64,000 nt of DNA from Camelus bactrianus (GCF_048773025.1 NC_133545.1:82794001-82858000), one strand, 5' to 3'. Positions 12,061 to 24,225 are shown, numbered from the stretch's first letter. Program-made: numbers and translations. The notes: generated by a model not told the origin, from the letters alone.

Positions 12061-12229
12061 GAGTCACTGCTCCCAGTCTCCGGGTGGGCGGATGAGGAGC
12101 AGGGATTCAGTGCAGCCAGCCTGTCTGAGCTGGAAGCCCCGTCCATGCGCCCTGCTGCTGATCCTGGGATAGGCACTCGGCCATTCTTTAAAGAAGGCTT
12201 GTGTTGAAGAAAAAAAAAAAAAAGCTCAC

Positions 12230-12445
12230 ACGTGCATAGTGCTTCAAAAATTTACTAAGCGTATCCACGTGTGGATTCAGCTAATCAAGGAAATACCCAA
12301 GCAGGAAGGAAGCAGGGGATGTTCCGTGAGCATCTTGGTACTGCCCAGTTCGCAGGCGGAGGAAGAAGCCTCAAGCTCAGCTCTTCTCTCCCATTGCAGG
12401 GCACTGTTTCCACATCACCCGGAGGGCACTCTCTTAATTAGTGAG
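12230..12445 (-). repeat. Possible MIR fragment, antisense
   Basis: The order catagtgcttcaaaaattta, then cgcaggcggaggaagaagcc, loosely follows an antisense MIR. It is weakly supported. Confidence 0.35.
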
Positions 12446-12569
12446 TTTTAAGTAACGCACTTAGAGACAGCATTCTATGTATTGTATTCAGGAAGCATTA
12501 AATTACTACTTAAGCATGTCCTGCTGAATGCCCCAGGGGATGGTCACAGGGCAGTGACTTTTAATGTCC

Positions 12570-12767
12570 TTTTCTTTTTCTTTTTTTAACTGAAGTACAG
12601 TCAGTTACAATGTGTCAATTTCTGGTGTGCAGCTCAGTGTCCCAGTCATGCGTATACATACATATGTTCGTTTTCATATTCTTTTTCATTTAAGGTTATT
12701 ATAAGATATTGAATATAGTTCCCTGTGCTCTACAGAAGTTTGTCCTTTTCTTATTGTGCATCCCAGT
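12570..12767 (-). repeat. L1 3' UTR fragment (even-toed ungulate type), antisense
   Basis: It starts with a poly-T run and continues aactgaagtacagtcagtta, caatttctggtgtgcagctc, cattcttttcat-like text and ttgaatatagttccctgtgc. This is the reverse complement of the 3' UTR of the L1 family seen repeatedly in this window. It is a 5'-truncated insertion on the minus strand. Confidence 0.85.
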
Positions 12768-13730
12768 TTGTTGTGCTGTCAGCAGAGTGGATTGCACTCA
12801 GTTACTCCTCCATTTGGGGAACACTTGACTTTTGCAAAGAGAACACTTTCCCCAAAGCCCAGCCTTCCTCTCTGTTTACATCCCCCTTGGATTTCTGAAT
12901 TTTCTCTTCAGCTGTAAAGACACAATAAGAAGCCTTTTAAAAATATCAAGTAGTTCCTTTTGGGTGCTTTTGACATTTTGGGAGACGGCCCCTCTTTCCT
13001 CTTTCAAGGACTAGTGTCCTTGGGAAAGTGAGGTCTTCCCTGTCCTAGGGAGTCTCAGCTCCTGTGCCATCTTCAGATACAAGCTTAGCCTCAAAATAAA
13101 ACTCCTTGAATTGATCAGCAAAGCTAAGTGGGCGCACACATCATCCCAGGGGATTTTATTCAGTGATCCAGGAAATACCAGTCGAACATTTACATGCATG
13201 AACTCTCCCTGATCGACAGGAGAGAGACGAGGGCGTTCACAACTGATGGTCCCAAAGAACTTAGTTTGTGAAATGTGACCAAAACCACAACCCCCTGCAC
13301 AAGGGAAACACTGGAAACCTGAGGGGACAGAACCAGCTGCCTTGTTCCCAGTCTCCATGGAAAGTCACTGCAAAACTTCCGGCCCCAAACTCTGCAAGAT
13401 AAAGGAAATCATAGGGGCCCACACATTGTCCTTTTTTTTGTTTTGTTTTGTTTTTTTGTTAAATCTTCAAACTTGAAAATGATCCCAAGGTTTCCTACAT
13501 TTTTCTATAACATTTTCTAAGAAGACTCACCATGCGACACCGTGAGTCTTGCAAGCATTACTAGCGGAACTTATCAAAATATCTGGAAATGCACTGGGGA
13601 TCCCTGAATTGACTATTTAATGTAGATTTACTTTTTAGTTTCTGGAATGATCCTCAGCAGGATGAATGCTCATCTCTGGAAGAAGAGGAAGCATTCATCT
13701 TCTTGGAAACAAGGGGGTGATTTCATGCGC
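12768..13730. other. Unassigned intronic sequence
   Basis: No gene or confident repeat was recognised. A frame of 115 codons on the minus strand (13011-13358) has no family resemblance. A T-rich run lies near 13432-13459. Confidence 0.45.
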
Positions 13731-13734
13731 AAAC

Positions 13735-13860
13735 CAGTGGTTCTCGACTAGTGTATGTCTCAAGCCACCAACAGTAGCTTTGCATGTGGAGTCCGGGCAC
13801 TTGCATTTTGTGAATGTCTCTGGGCTGATCCTTACATGCACCCCTGGTGGAGAACCACTG
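13735..13860. mobile_element. hAT-Charlie-type non-autonomous DNA transposon
   Basis: A 126-bp element has terminal inverted repeats cagtggttctc (13735) and gagaaccactg (ending 13860). It is flanked by an imperfect 8-bp target-site duplication, gcgcaaac versus gctaaaac (6 of 8). Size, termini and duplication length fit MER5-like hAT elements. Confidence 0.8.
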
Positions 13861-14787
13861 GCTAAAACTGGTGGGAACTAAGTCTCTAGATGTCTGTGAA
13901 TAAGAGAATGGGAAAGAAATCTACACTGCAGATGCTTACACCACAAAGATCTTGTTGCTCCAAGATAGGTTTCCTGAAGCTTGTCAAAGATCCTTTTTGG
14001 AAAAACCAACCAACCAGCCTTAGGGCTTACGTGTTATAATGACTAGCAGCTCTGTCTGTCGGGTCCCTGGTGGTTTCAGAGGGAAGTAAAGCCTGGGAGA
14101 GAAAAGAGGAGGACATAGGATCAGACCTGACTCCTGACAGTCTCTTCCAGCCCAGTGGTCCCTAGGGAATAAGCCTGCCTACTTAGAGACACTCATGTTG
14201 GGTGGGATCAGGCAAGCCCTTGTACCTTCCTGTAGCTCAGGGCACCCTAAGGAGACTGTGCACACCACAAAAGCTGAGACAAACCTGAAGGGGTTGGCAG
14301 TTGTCAGCTGACACCCTCCTGGCCGCTGGGTGATGAGTTCCTTCTTAAAGGGGCATCTGAGCAGCTCCTCTCCTCTCCAAAGACTTCAGAAAGTCAGTTC
14401 TTCTGGCCTTTTCAGAATCTGCTCAGAAGCAGCTGGAAGAGGGAGGCAGCACTGAGATGAGGTCCTTTGTAGGAATTCAGTGCCTTCTGTCGAGGCGGGG
14501 GAGGGGACTGGAAGAAAGAGGAAGAAAAGCATTAGATTAGTATCAACACGCTCATTAGATTTCTGTCTGGGTTAGGGCATGTGCTGGGTGGTGAGACCTC
14601 GGAGAACAGGGCATTCGGATTCCAGGGATCTTAAAATCTTCTCATGTAGAAAGTGAAGCCCAGAGAGGTTGTGTGTTATCCAGAATCAGCCAGAGATGAC
14701 AGCGCCCAGGGAGCCCCAGGCTCAGCCCTGAGCTCCACTCAGCTTGCTGTCTGCTCGTCACCGCACACCCCACGCATGCGTGCGCGC

Positions 14788-14822
<35 letters not shown>

Positions 14823-16715
14823 TGCTCACAGACTGAATGCTCTTGCTCAGTTGCTTTTCCTTGACCCCAAAGTCTATGTGATAAAGAAAAATCGCATGGC
14901 TCCCTAACTTTTGTGTTCTTGTGTACAAATTCCAACCTAAAAATGATTCCAGGATTTCCTACACCATATCCCCACCCCATCATGTCCTCAGTGTTCAGCT
15001 CTGTATCTGGAAGGTTTTAGTAGACAAAGGTGTGAATCCCTGGGCGTCTGAAGCCCACAGCTGGCTTCCTTAAATTTCCACTACATCTCTGTCCAGGCAT
15101 AAATGGAAAAAGTCATCAGAAGCCTTCAGCTCTACCCAACAATTTGTCATCCTAACACCAATAGCATCTCATTAATCCTCTACACTTACTGACTTTGAAA
15201 TGCAATTAATATCTGACTGTGGCCCTCCTCTTCCTCCTTTTCTTCCTCCTCCTCCCCTTTTTCCTCCTCCTTCTCCCCCCAACCCCCATCCGAAATAGTT
15301 TCTGATTTCCAGAATCGTGAGCCACTGTACTGCAGTAACTGCTGTAGAGATAAGTGCTCAGTCTCTCTGCCCAGGAAGCCACAAGCTTTTGACTTCACTG
15401 AGTTAGGGACCACCATGGTCTCCCCTCTGGCCTTTCTCCAGTCACTGCTTTGAACTCAGCCCTCCTGGACCATGAGGGAGAAATAGCGTGGTCCCCGCCA
15501 CTCGTGGTGAGCTGAGTCATGCCCTTGGCCGAGTCAAGGAACTTTGTCAAGGAGACCAATGATAGCCTTGGCTGAGTCTGGAAGGGGTCTGACCTGACAA
15601 AGGTCACCTCCTTTGGGGACTGTTTGTCTCTGCCCATCAGTTGATGCTCAGCCCCCACTCCTTGAGCTCAGATCATCTGGGGAGACTTGGCTCTGCCTGT
15701 ACCTGGAGGGAGAGTTCTGCCACCACCATTTTCCCATCAGAAAGCATCCGCCTCAGCGCAGAGATGAGACAGAGCTGCTGACTTGCTCACAGCCTGTCCC
15801 AGTGACTGGTCTGAGCGTCATCCTGACGCTGCAGCCCCAGAGGACCAGGCCTTGCAGGCTCAGCCCTTTCTGTCAACCATGCCCAGCAGGACCAGAGCCG
15901 CATACACCGAGCAGAGCCGTGGCATCGAACAACATCTCGGTCTGCTCTCTAGACGGTGCCTTATTTTGAATACATAATCCGCCCTGTTCTTTCAAAGTAA
16001 GTACTTTTATAAAAGGTCTGCAGTGTCCTCTAGACTTCTTCTTTTTTTTTTTTTTTTCTTACTTAAAGGGAAATGTATTTCTCGTCCCTTTGTGGATTCA
16101 ACTTTAGAAAAGGAGTCCGGGAGAGGAAGGATGCTTTTGTGTGAAATCCAAAGATTGGTTTAAACCAGGTCGTGCACATTGCATAACTATTTTCCCCAGA
16201 CAGCAGATGGCAAAAAAAAAAAAAAAAAAAAAAATGTATGTGTGGCTAACCGTTCTGAGTTTTGCTTATCTGAAGTAGGTGTATTGTGAGTGGTTTTGTG
16301 CAAGCAAAGGAGTGCCAGCTTTCTATGCAGCACAAGTGAAATGCCCCTCTTGTTTGGGGCCGGATTCAGAGCCAGAATTTTCTCTTTCTGCTAGAACTAG
16401 AAGTTCCCCGGTGTTGGTTTTTATCCTCTCATGCCTGTTCGGGTTGTGCAGAATTCTTAAAGAACATGGCATCGCTGATGGTCTCAGTACCTCTGTGTGT
16501 CAGCAGAAGAGGGTCCGGGGTCTCTTTGCCCAGCTGCGCTTTCTTAATGAAGCTCCTTGTTTCATACGATTTCAAAAAATAAGTCAGTATTTTCATGACC
16601 ACAGCTAAATACACACCATGAATGGATGTGTCCTTGACTTTCTCTTTTGCAGATTTTTTGAAACAAAGTATAAGTAGGATTGGGGAGTATTTTATTCGCC
16701 TTCAAATGTTTGATT
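13861..16715. other. Intronic sequence, mostly unassigned
   Basis: A short antisense MIR-like piece (gaagcccagagaggttgtgt) lies near 14640-14700. A CA tract and two pyrimidine or A/T tracts are listed separately or noted here: CT-rich at 15225-15285, poly-T at 16041-16059 and poly-A at 16212-16234. No coding frame of interest was seen. Confidence 0.45.
14791..14819. repeat. (CA)n microsatellite
   Basis: About 14 CA units follow a short alternating tgcgtgcgcgcgc stretch. The whole block is alternating purine-pyrimidine and could adopt Z-DNA. Confidence 0.95.
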
Positions 16716-16718
16716 GGA

Positions 16719-16809
16719 GGGGAGGGTATAGCTCAGTGGCAAAGCGCATGCTTAGCATGCACGAGGTCCTGGTTCCATCCCCGGTACCTCTGTTAAAAAA
16801 TTTGGGGGG
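16719..16809 (+). mobile_element. tRNA-Ala-derived SINE, camelid Vic-1 type
   Basis: The sequence carries a tRNA-like head with an A box (tagctcagtggc) and a B box (ggttccatccc) within a cgaggtcctgg context. It then ends in ggtacctctgttaaaaaat. This matches the remembered camelid Vic-1 SINE, derived from tRNA-Ala. It is not a functional tRNA, because the cloverleaf runs on into an A-rich SINE tail. It is the strongest single clue to the organism. Confidence 0.88.
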
Positions 16810-16939
16810 ATAGACATTATTTTGGGTCACTCTGGCCCAAAGCAGCCCCATAAGCTGCTAGAAATTGGACATCAGACCCTGGAGTAAGGGCCCTATGACA
16901 CAAGCTCATCCTGGCTTGGATGTTTTAGGTGGAGGCATA

Positions 16940-17170
16940 GACCAGTCATTTATAATTCACTGGACACCTAGCAATTGAGCACCTGCTACGTACCAGACAC
17001 AGTGGAGGTGTGGGATTCAGCTGTGAACAAACAGACAAGTCCCTGACGGCATGAAGAATTCTTTCCAGTTGGGGAAAGGGGTTGTCAGAAGATGAAAATC
17101 ACAAATAAGTACATAACATAACGCCAGGAACAGGGAAGGGCTAAGAAGAGAAAGCCGGGTAAGGATGGGA
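16940..17170 (-). repeat. L2 LINE fragment, antisense
   Basis: The + strand shows ttgagcacctgctacgtacc, agacacagtgg, a gctgtgaacaaacagacaag block and ccctgacggcatgaag. This is the reversed 3' end of L2. Confidence 0.75.
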
Positions 17171-17349
17171 GGCAAGGGGGGCGGGGCATGGACACTCCAT
17201 GCTCAGTTGCTCTGCCACTGGGTCCCCCCTCTGGGTACAGACTCTAAAAACCCATGCTGCTTCTGAATTTGCCTAGAAGTATAGCCCGATGGTCATCACC
17301 TCTACAACTCCCTACTAACATTATTTTAGTTAGCCGCCAGTGGCTTTAT

Positions 17350-17350
17350 T

Positions 17351-17385
<35 letters not shown>

Positions 17386-17386
17386 A

Positions 17387-17430
<44 letters not shown>
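17350..17430. repeat. (GAT)n trinucleotide repeat
   Basis: About 27 GAT units with one interruption (gataatgat) near 17384. The open frame across it would encode poly-Asp and is an artefact of the repeat. Confidence 0.97.
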
Positions 17431-18543
17431 CTTTGATTTTGTTGATGACCTTTAAAAAACAGACAATTTTATATAAAATTTTCAAATCTTAGCTTCTCTT
17501 GAAAAAAAGCAAAAGCTCTGCAGCCCCAGGGCCACGTTCTGCTTGGCAAGCGCTGAACGAGGAGGTCCCTGTTGGGACCTTCCAATTGTCACTGTCTCCA
17601 CTTCGCTCACTTCCTGCTGGCCACTGAAGGCAGCCGTGGTTTCAGCCTGTTTGGTGCCCGCCCTGCAAATGCCCAGGGCAGTGACATCTCCGGTAGCAGG
17701 ACCCTTTTGTCCTGGCCGGGCACTGGGGAGCTTTGACCTCCTGTTTCTTTCCCGACCACACTATGCAGGTTTCACTCTCTTTGCCAGCTGCAAGGGGCTG
17801 CCAAGGTGCCGCCAGGCTGTCACCGTCCCAGGCTAAGCTGGAGAAGTCATCGAGTCGGAGAGTGAGCTCCGTCCTTTTGCAGTCCCAGGTTGCTTCCACC
17901 TGGCCCAGCAGAGCAGGGGACTCAGTGGAACTCACAACACCTAGTACATTTCCACTCCTGACAGCTGCAGGTCTAAATGCGCAAGGTGCTCTTGGAGCTA
18001 TGGTTTTGTGGCACTCTTGCTTAATTAAAACTCAAGCCCATTTCATCTTTGGTTGCTTACACAATTCCACCCACCAAATGTTCCCCAGACTTCCCCTTCT
18101 CCAAAACGCATGAGCCAAAGCATGTGCTATTTTGATCCGGTTACTGTTTATTTCATTTCTATGTGGCTTTTCAGAAGACCATGCCATTCATCATCTGACA
18201 AGTAGGGATGTGACCGCAGCAATTGCAAGGGGCAGTGTCCCCTGAGCTAGACCGGGGCACATGATGTGGGATCCCTGGCTCACCTCCCAAGAAAGTCTGC
18301 TTTTCACAGCACCCCCCTCTCCTCCTTGTCTCAGCCAATCAACCATTGTTAGCCTAGAATTCACTCATTTGACTTAAACAGAATATTTCCAAATGCTACT
18401 TAACTATTCTAACCACGTATTTGTAAGCCCTCTAACCAGTGCTTAAGTGTACTTTTTACTTAAACAAATAACCTTTCCTTACCCCATAATAGGCAATAGA
18501 TTCTTTGCTGGGCGATGCCTCCCCTTGTGACTTTTCTCATGTC
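17431..18543. other. Unassigned intronic sequence
   Basis: Open frames of 97-126 codons on both strands around 17543-18113 overlap in a GC-rich stretch. They have no family resemblance. Confidence 0.45.
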
Positions 18544-18550
18544 AGAAGCA

Positions 18551-18789
18551 CCCATATACATACATATATTCCTTTTCATATTCTTTTCATTATAGGCTAC
18601 TGCAAAATATTGACTATAGTTCCCTGTGCTCTACGGTAGAGACTTGTTGTTTATCTGTTTTATAGACACACCAGAAAATGACACAACATTGTTAACTGAC
18701 TATACTTCAATTTTTAGAAAAGGAGAAAAAAAGGAAGAGAGTCTCCAAAATGAAAAAAAACAAAACAAAACAAAAAACAAAAAAGAAGA
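18551..18789 (+). repeat. L1 3' end with 5' inversion (twin priming)
   Basis: The first part (18551-18670) is the minus-strand version of the L1 3' UTR (ttccttttcatattctttt, tattgactatagttccctgt). The second part (18671-18720) is the plus-strand extreme 3' end (ccagaaaatgacacaacatt, actatacttcaatttttag). An A-rich tail follows. Inverted 5' segment, then direct 3' segment, then tail is the signature of twin-primed L1 insertion. A 7-bp repeat, agaagca, flanks the whole (18544-18550 and 18790-18796). Confidence 0.8.
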
Positions 18790-18954
18790 AGAAGCAACTT
18801 GCCTCTAAGTGTACCACCGGAACAACTTTTCGCCCCAGCCGGTGTCTCCATCAGTGAGGGGCAGTCTGATCCTCACTCATCAGGCCTACGCTCATTCTTC
18901 TGAGAATGGGTTTCCCCACTGGGTTCCCTAAGGCTGCGATTGCCTCTCCCCAGA

Positions 18955-19085
18955 ACCAGCATCCACCCTAGCATCAGCTGGGAGCTTAGGAATGCAGACT
19001 GCCAAGCCCACTCTGGAAATGCTAAATCGATATCTGCATTTTAATAAGATTTCTGGGAACTTCATGTGGACCTTTAAGTAGAAAA
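18955..19085. mobile_element. hAT-Charlie-type DNA transposon remnant
   Basis: The order catcagctgggagcttagga, atgcagactgccaagccca, ctgcattttaataagatttc and a terminal half resembles MER5-like hAT elements. The ends are worn. Confidence 0.55.
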
Positions 19086-19476
19086 ATCACAGCCTTCCAC
19101 CACTGCCCCTGGGCCCATCGGCTCCCCTGTCATCTCACAGCTTTTTGTGCAAAGCTCAACACTGAATGGACACTCTCTGATCGCTGGTTGTGAGTTCCCC
19201 GAGTCAAACACAGACCCACGCATTTTGTGATCTTCATTTCTGGTAGTTAATATATTCAGCTACACGTAAATACCACCATATCGTTCAGCAGTTGGCCACC
19301 GTATAAAATATCCCTGGGAACTAAGTCATTCATCTGAAACCACTAAATGATCATTAAGGGAAAAGTAATCTTGCAGTGTAGTTTAACAGTGGCTGTAGAA
19401 TGTGGAAAAAACCCAATTAAACTCACTAAAAGACAGTTGTTAAATTAAATAGATTGTTATTGCCAGGCAGACAAGA

Positions 19477-19604
19477 CAGAAAAGTGGTTAAGAGCTGATG
19501 TGGGAGTCCAGTGGCCAGCCTAAGTTAGGGTCCAGCGTTGCTTCCAGCTGCGTGACCTTGGGGAGGTTACTTAGCTCAGTCATTTCCAAGCCCATCTGCC
19601 CAGG
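19477..19604 (+). repeat. MIR SINE fragment
   Basis: It contains the MIR tRNA-related head (aaagtggttaagagctgatg) and the core segment gctgcgtgaccttggggagg followed by ttacttagctcagtcatttc. The 3' part is missing. Confidence 0.8.
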
Positions 19605-20095
19605 ACAATCATCCGTAGAGCTGGGAAACAAATCTTCAGCTGCCTGGGATCCACCAATAGAGTTGCTGTTCTTTTTTTTTTTTTTTCTAATCCAAATTTT
19701 TAAAAAGCCCTCGGGTCATTTTGGTGCACAGCTGAGTTTGGGAGCGACTGGCAACTTCATGGAACCACTAAACCCCTCTTTTTTCAAAGGGGATAGGAAC
19801 AGAGCAGTCTTGTGGGGTTTTGAGGGAACTGATCTGGTCCCATGCCTGATGTGTTGTGGTTGCTCCCCATCAACGGCGATGATAACAAGATGATGATGAT
19901 GCTGACGATGATAACGAAGGTGGTGGTGCTAACAGTAAGGATGACGATGCAGGCTCCATTTACACGCCACCTGGATGTGCTCACATCTAACGTTATGAGC
20001 TTTACTTTATATGTGGGTCTGTCCAGAGGTCCATTAACATAAATTGCCAGGATAAGTATGATTGTTTTATTATGGCTGCTGGCAGTTCTGCACCA
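19605..20095. other. Unassigned intronic sequence
   Basis: Contains a poly-T run near 19670-19686 and a degenerate GAT-rich stretch (19878-19950). No gene was recognised. Confidence 0.45.
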
Positions 20096-20099
20096 GGCT

Positions 20100-20340
20100 T
20101 GGCTCCACCCTTTTAATTGTTTTACGGTTGTTCAGTACTTTCAATTTTCCAAGTGCTTTAACGTCCTTGACATTCGCTCCAATCTTGAGAGGTGCACCGA
20201 GCTATCACATGAATGTAACCTCATTTGATAACTGAGGACGCAGATTGAAAGAAGCAAGGGACTTGCTTAGAACTGCCCACTGTACAACCCGGAATTGGGT
20301 TCAGGTCTTTGGACTTAGAGACTGTCTTTCTACCAAAAGC
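20100..20340 (-). repeat. MIR SINE, antisense
   Basis: Read in reverse, the order fits MIR: gttcagtactttcaattttc, ccaagtgctttaacg, gaggtgcaccgagctatc, gataactgaggacgcagatt, then agggacttgcttagaactgc and ggaattgggttcaggtcttt. Confidence 0.65.
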
Positions 20341-21399
20341 TCATAATAAAGGGAATTTTCCAGGAAAACCTTGACTGACTGTTAATACATCTCCCCAGGT
20401 TGGATTAACAATTGTCTGGGAAATATCTTTTGCTTCCTGAGTCAGGCTTCAATTTTGTCTTATCTTAGGGTCTTCTCAAATCTGAGGAGACCATACACAG
20501 AGGATCGTTTTTTTTTTTTCACTGGAGAATCAATGATCACTCAGGATGAAATAATGGTCTCACTTAAATGGAAAATAACACAGTTTAGATAATTGTTAGA
20601 AGAAAATATGACATGGTCCACTAACCCTGTATTGTAGCACATGTAGCTACAATTTTTTTTATGAATTCCCTCAATTAATTAATTTTATGAAATATTGCCA
20701 GGTGAGGATTTTCTGCTTTACCAGCCCTCTTGGAAATATCTGACATCCTAGACTAACTATCTCAATGGAAAGTTATATCAAGGAGTTCAGCAGAATGTAC
20801 TAGAAAGCACACATACCAAACACTAAGTCAATATACAGTCTGCTGACACCGTACTCACGGGAACTTACTAAAAACCTCCTCGCCTTCCCCACCATTGCCT
20901 GTCTTCAGCAGAAGGTTCAGCCCTCCAGCTGCCTTGGAACAGGATAAGTGAACGTGTATGAGGAGCCAGGCCCCTCTCAGCTTGACCTCCGTTGGACTAT
21001 CGTTTCTCTCCTCCTCTCTTCCAACACTGTTCCTCCCTCCCAGAGAGATGGCTGCTCTCTGCTTTCCTGAAAACCACAGAACCAACTATTCCTGTTATCT
21101 ATCTAAACTTGCCTCCACCACGGCCACTTGTGTCCCTAAGACCCTTTGGTGTCACTAGAAGAAAAAGTATGCAATTACTTTCTCCGGGGTCACTTTGGTC
21201 GTTCCTCACTGAGCCACCCAGTAGCCCAGTGAGTACAAAAATCTTTGAACGCTCAGTCCAGACACCCACTCCCCATTTCTTTCTTGCAGACATGTATGGA
21301 AAGGTACGACTGTAAGTCTAGAAGGGGAAGCATAATGTCCTAGTTAGTCAATACAACAAATTAAAAATTAGAACCCCAGCTCTCTATTACTTAAGAATT
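20341..21399. other. Unassigned intronic sequence
   Basis: No repeat or gene was recognised. Two frames of 76 and 107 codons near 20855-21315 overlap on opposite strands without family resemblance. Confidence 0.45.
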
Positions 21400-22370
21400 A
21401 GAGCGTCTAAAGGCTAACGAAGTGCGCCCATTGTGATGCAACCTGCCGACCCCTTCCTCATCTGGAATCCCACTTCCGAGCAAAAAGAGTTTGAAATAAA
21501 AACACCTGAAGTGTCGAGTGCTGCTTCAGATACGACGTTGCCTTGTATTTTGTTAATTTCAGGCGCTGTGGCGTACAGCAAGTTCTATTCCACAAATATG
21601 TGTGTTTAGCGTCTATATTATGCGTGCATAAATATCTGACAGTCCGGCGAAGGAGAAACTCACTCAAATTATAGCCAAGATGGGTTTTCTGAAGGCAAAG
21701 AACATAGCTCTGTGAGCACGCATAATGGAGGGGGGGAGCTTTACTTGGACTGGGATTTGGGAAGCATCCTTGGAAACTGAAATATGAATTGTAATTGATT
21801 AGGTGAGAGAGAACATTATCTCTTCCTTATTATAAAAAGTGATGTCATCTGCTTCCAGGAAAATCTGACCTCATTATTTAATATGAAGAGGGATAAAAAT
21901 AACACAGACTTGCACTTTTTAGTCGGTCTTTTCTAGAACCACCTTTTGAACGTTTAAAGTGGACTGCTCATTACCTCGCATGCCAGCTCCTATTACTAGG
22001 TCGGTCAATTCTGACTCTGCTCTGGGCAATTGCTCTTCGAGTTAATTGCACACTCTAGGTCCATAGCGTCATAGTCCCCTGGAAATATTTTGAGAGTCTT
22101 CAAGGAAAAAAACAATGGCTGTTTATTTGCTTTATCATACGGCCCAAAATAGTAAGTGTCAAGGATGAGTATGTCGGTCATGAAGTTGTGTGTGGCATCA
22201 GAGGCCAACTGAGCATCGTACAAAAGAAGAATTACGGCTCAAGCCAAGTAAGGAGATAGCGGAGTAAGAGAGGAGCAGGAAGGTAATTTCTTCTGATTAA
22301 TAATACTACAGTGAAATGCTGGAATAATTAATAAGTAATACATTAGCCTAATGTGCACCTAGGGAGTGAT
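21400..22370. other. Repeat-poor AT-rich intronic segment (candidate conserved element)
   Basis: No repeat family was recognised across this stretch. It has many TAAT/ATTA-type motifs, for example gattaataatactacagtg and ctggaataattaataagtaa. Such composition is common in conserved intronic enhancers, but conservation cannot be judged from one sequence. Confidence 0.3.
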
Positions 22371-22659
22371 TAGCTAAGTAAGAGCTACTCCACTAAAAGC
22401 AACATTTCCTAGGACAGAGCCTTCTCTTCTCTCTGTGTGTGGCTCCCTTTTCCCCCCAAAAATGAAATGTGTATAGGTCATATATTGGGTAACACTTGAC
22501 TGGCTGGATTTATGCTGTCTAAGGCTTAATTTCAATCTGAGTCTAAAACATTTTAGTATAATTGATACAGAAATCAGGAAATGAAAGGAAAAATGTCTAC
22601 TCTCTTCCCCTTCCAGGTTAGCAGCTTGTGTGACAGTGATGACTACCAGGTGTTTGCTC

Positions 22660-23345
22660 ATTATTTCCATTATTCATTCATTCTGTGAGCCTTAACTGAT
22701 CTCTGCATTAAGGGCTGTGAGGCACCCAAGTGAATAAGACACACACAGATGTTTATGTAAAGACAGTACGTGTTAACCATCCAAGGTGCGTGGATTGGGA
22801 GCTGTTCGTAAAAGGGGTCTGTGTTCCTGAATGCCTGGGAAGCAATAGGTCAAACCTAATCTGATGTATATGCTGGAAGACCTCTCAGAATGTTTGTTAT
22901 GTGATGAGGTGGGGAGTTAGCAATGCAGCATGTACATGGCTTTTTTTTTTCAACATACCAGCTGCCAATGTCATTCCTTGGGTACATTCTGGGAATGCTT
23001 CTGTAAGCAACTGAGCAGGAGTCTGCCCTCTGAGTAAGGAGGGTGACAGTAGCAGGGGGCCATAGGAGTGATTCCAATGAGGAGTGGTGGTGTCTTGGAC
23101 TTGGAATGTATTGGTGAAGATGGAGAGAGGTGACATTCTGACTCCAGAAAATGTGTTCCTGACCATTATCACACTCAGTTGCATGTGGAAAAGCATAAAG
23201 ATAATGAGTTTCGGGAGACTGAGACATTCACAGGGATATAGGGACAGAACGCAGAAGAGAGTTTGGGCTAGGGGTGAATATTTGAAAGTTATTGGCATTG
23301 AGAAGGTAGATTTGGTCTTGGATGTAAAGGAGATTGCCTTTTCTC
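22660..23345 (-). repeat. Probable L2 LINE fragments, antisense
   Basis: The + strand begins with tattcattcattctgtgagcc. Later it has the reversed L2 pattern gatgactctg-like text, gtggtgtcttggacttgga, and tggcattgagaaggtagatt. Divergence is high and the central part is uncertain. Confidence 0.45.
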
Positions 23346-24000
23346 CTTAAAAACTTACGTCTAGAATTTGTTACTGGGCTCTGCATAGTTTCCCAAGTAT
23401 GCTCTCTGAACGGGACAGAACCCCTTGTCCTGAGGAGTGTTACTTGAATGTCTTCTTGTCATCACATTTGCAAGTCTCCTCCTGTTTGCTGTCCTCTAGG
23501 GACCCTCAGGAGCTCTGCCCCACGTGCAAGGCAGGTTAACCCCTTGTGTCCTGGTTGCTTCTGGTGGAGCCTCAGGACCACGCAGCTCTGATTCTTGGAA
23601 CATGTGGCACAGGTTACAACTTCCACCCAAGTTACCTGGTACCTTCAGTTAAATAGGAGGAATAACCACACCAGCAGGCAGACAAGCCAGAAAGTGTTTT
23701 CTTCCTGCCAGTACTGTGTTTTTGAAACCAGTGGCTGTTGACATAATTAACATTCATATTTCATGGATTCCCTGATTTCAGCCATACCAACTATCTCTTT
23801 ATTGTGATGGTGAGGGGACCATCGCTAGTGCTTCTGTCTTGCAACAGATCAGTGACTGGCAGACTTTATTTTGCAGTGTTACTTGCTTATTCCTTGCCTG
23901 GCCAAATTAGCCAATAAAAATCTACAGATCTAAAGAAATTGATAAATATTTGAAACTACAGGAAAGTCAGAAAGAAAACAATAGCTATTAATCATTGAAT
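23346..24000. other. Unassigned intronic sequence
   Basis: No gene or confident repeat was recognised. Confidence 0.45.
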
Positions 24001-24009
24001 AATGTCAAC

Positions 24010-24225
24010 CCATCGGCTCTTTTATTTTACCTGATTCGACATTCACAGCAAACCAACAAGATGTCAATGATGCCATCATCCACACATGAGAAAACCCAGA
24101 CTCTGACAAGCCACGGCCCTTTTCCAGGAGCCCGTAGCTACTGAGGTGAAGAAGACAAGATTCAGACCCAGTCTTTGTGGGGTCCAAAAGCTAGGTTCTA
24201 TTCCCTGTGTTACGTCTCCAAATGA
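24010..24225 (-). repeat. Possible MIR fragment, antisense
   Basis: The order cacacatgagaaaacccaga, ggtgaagaagacaagattca, gacccagtctttgtggggtc loosely follows an antisense MIR. Confidence 0.4.

Noticed and set aside
16719-16800. Possible functional tRNA-Ala gene
   Set aside because: A and B boxes are present, but the body continues into a SINE tail with an A-rich end, as in dispersed Vic-1 copies.
17350-17430. Regular repetition considered as a CRISPR-like array
   Set aside because: It is an uninterrupted trinucleotide microsatellite with no spacers, in a vertebrate intron.
17254-17436. Poly-Asp reading frame
   Set aside because: It is the GAT trinucleotide repeat with no splice or promoter context.
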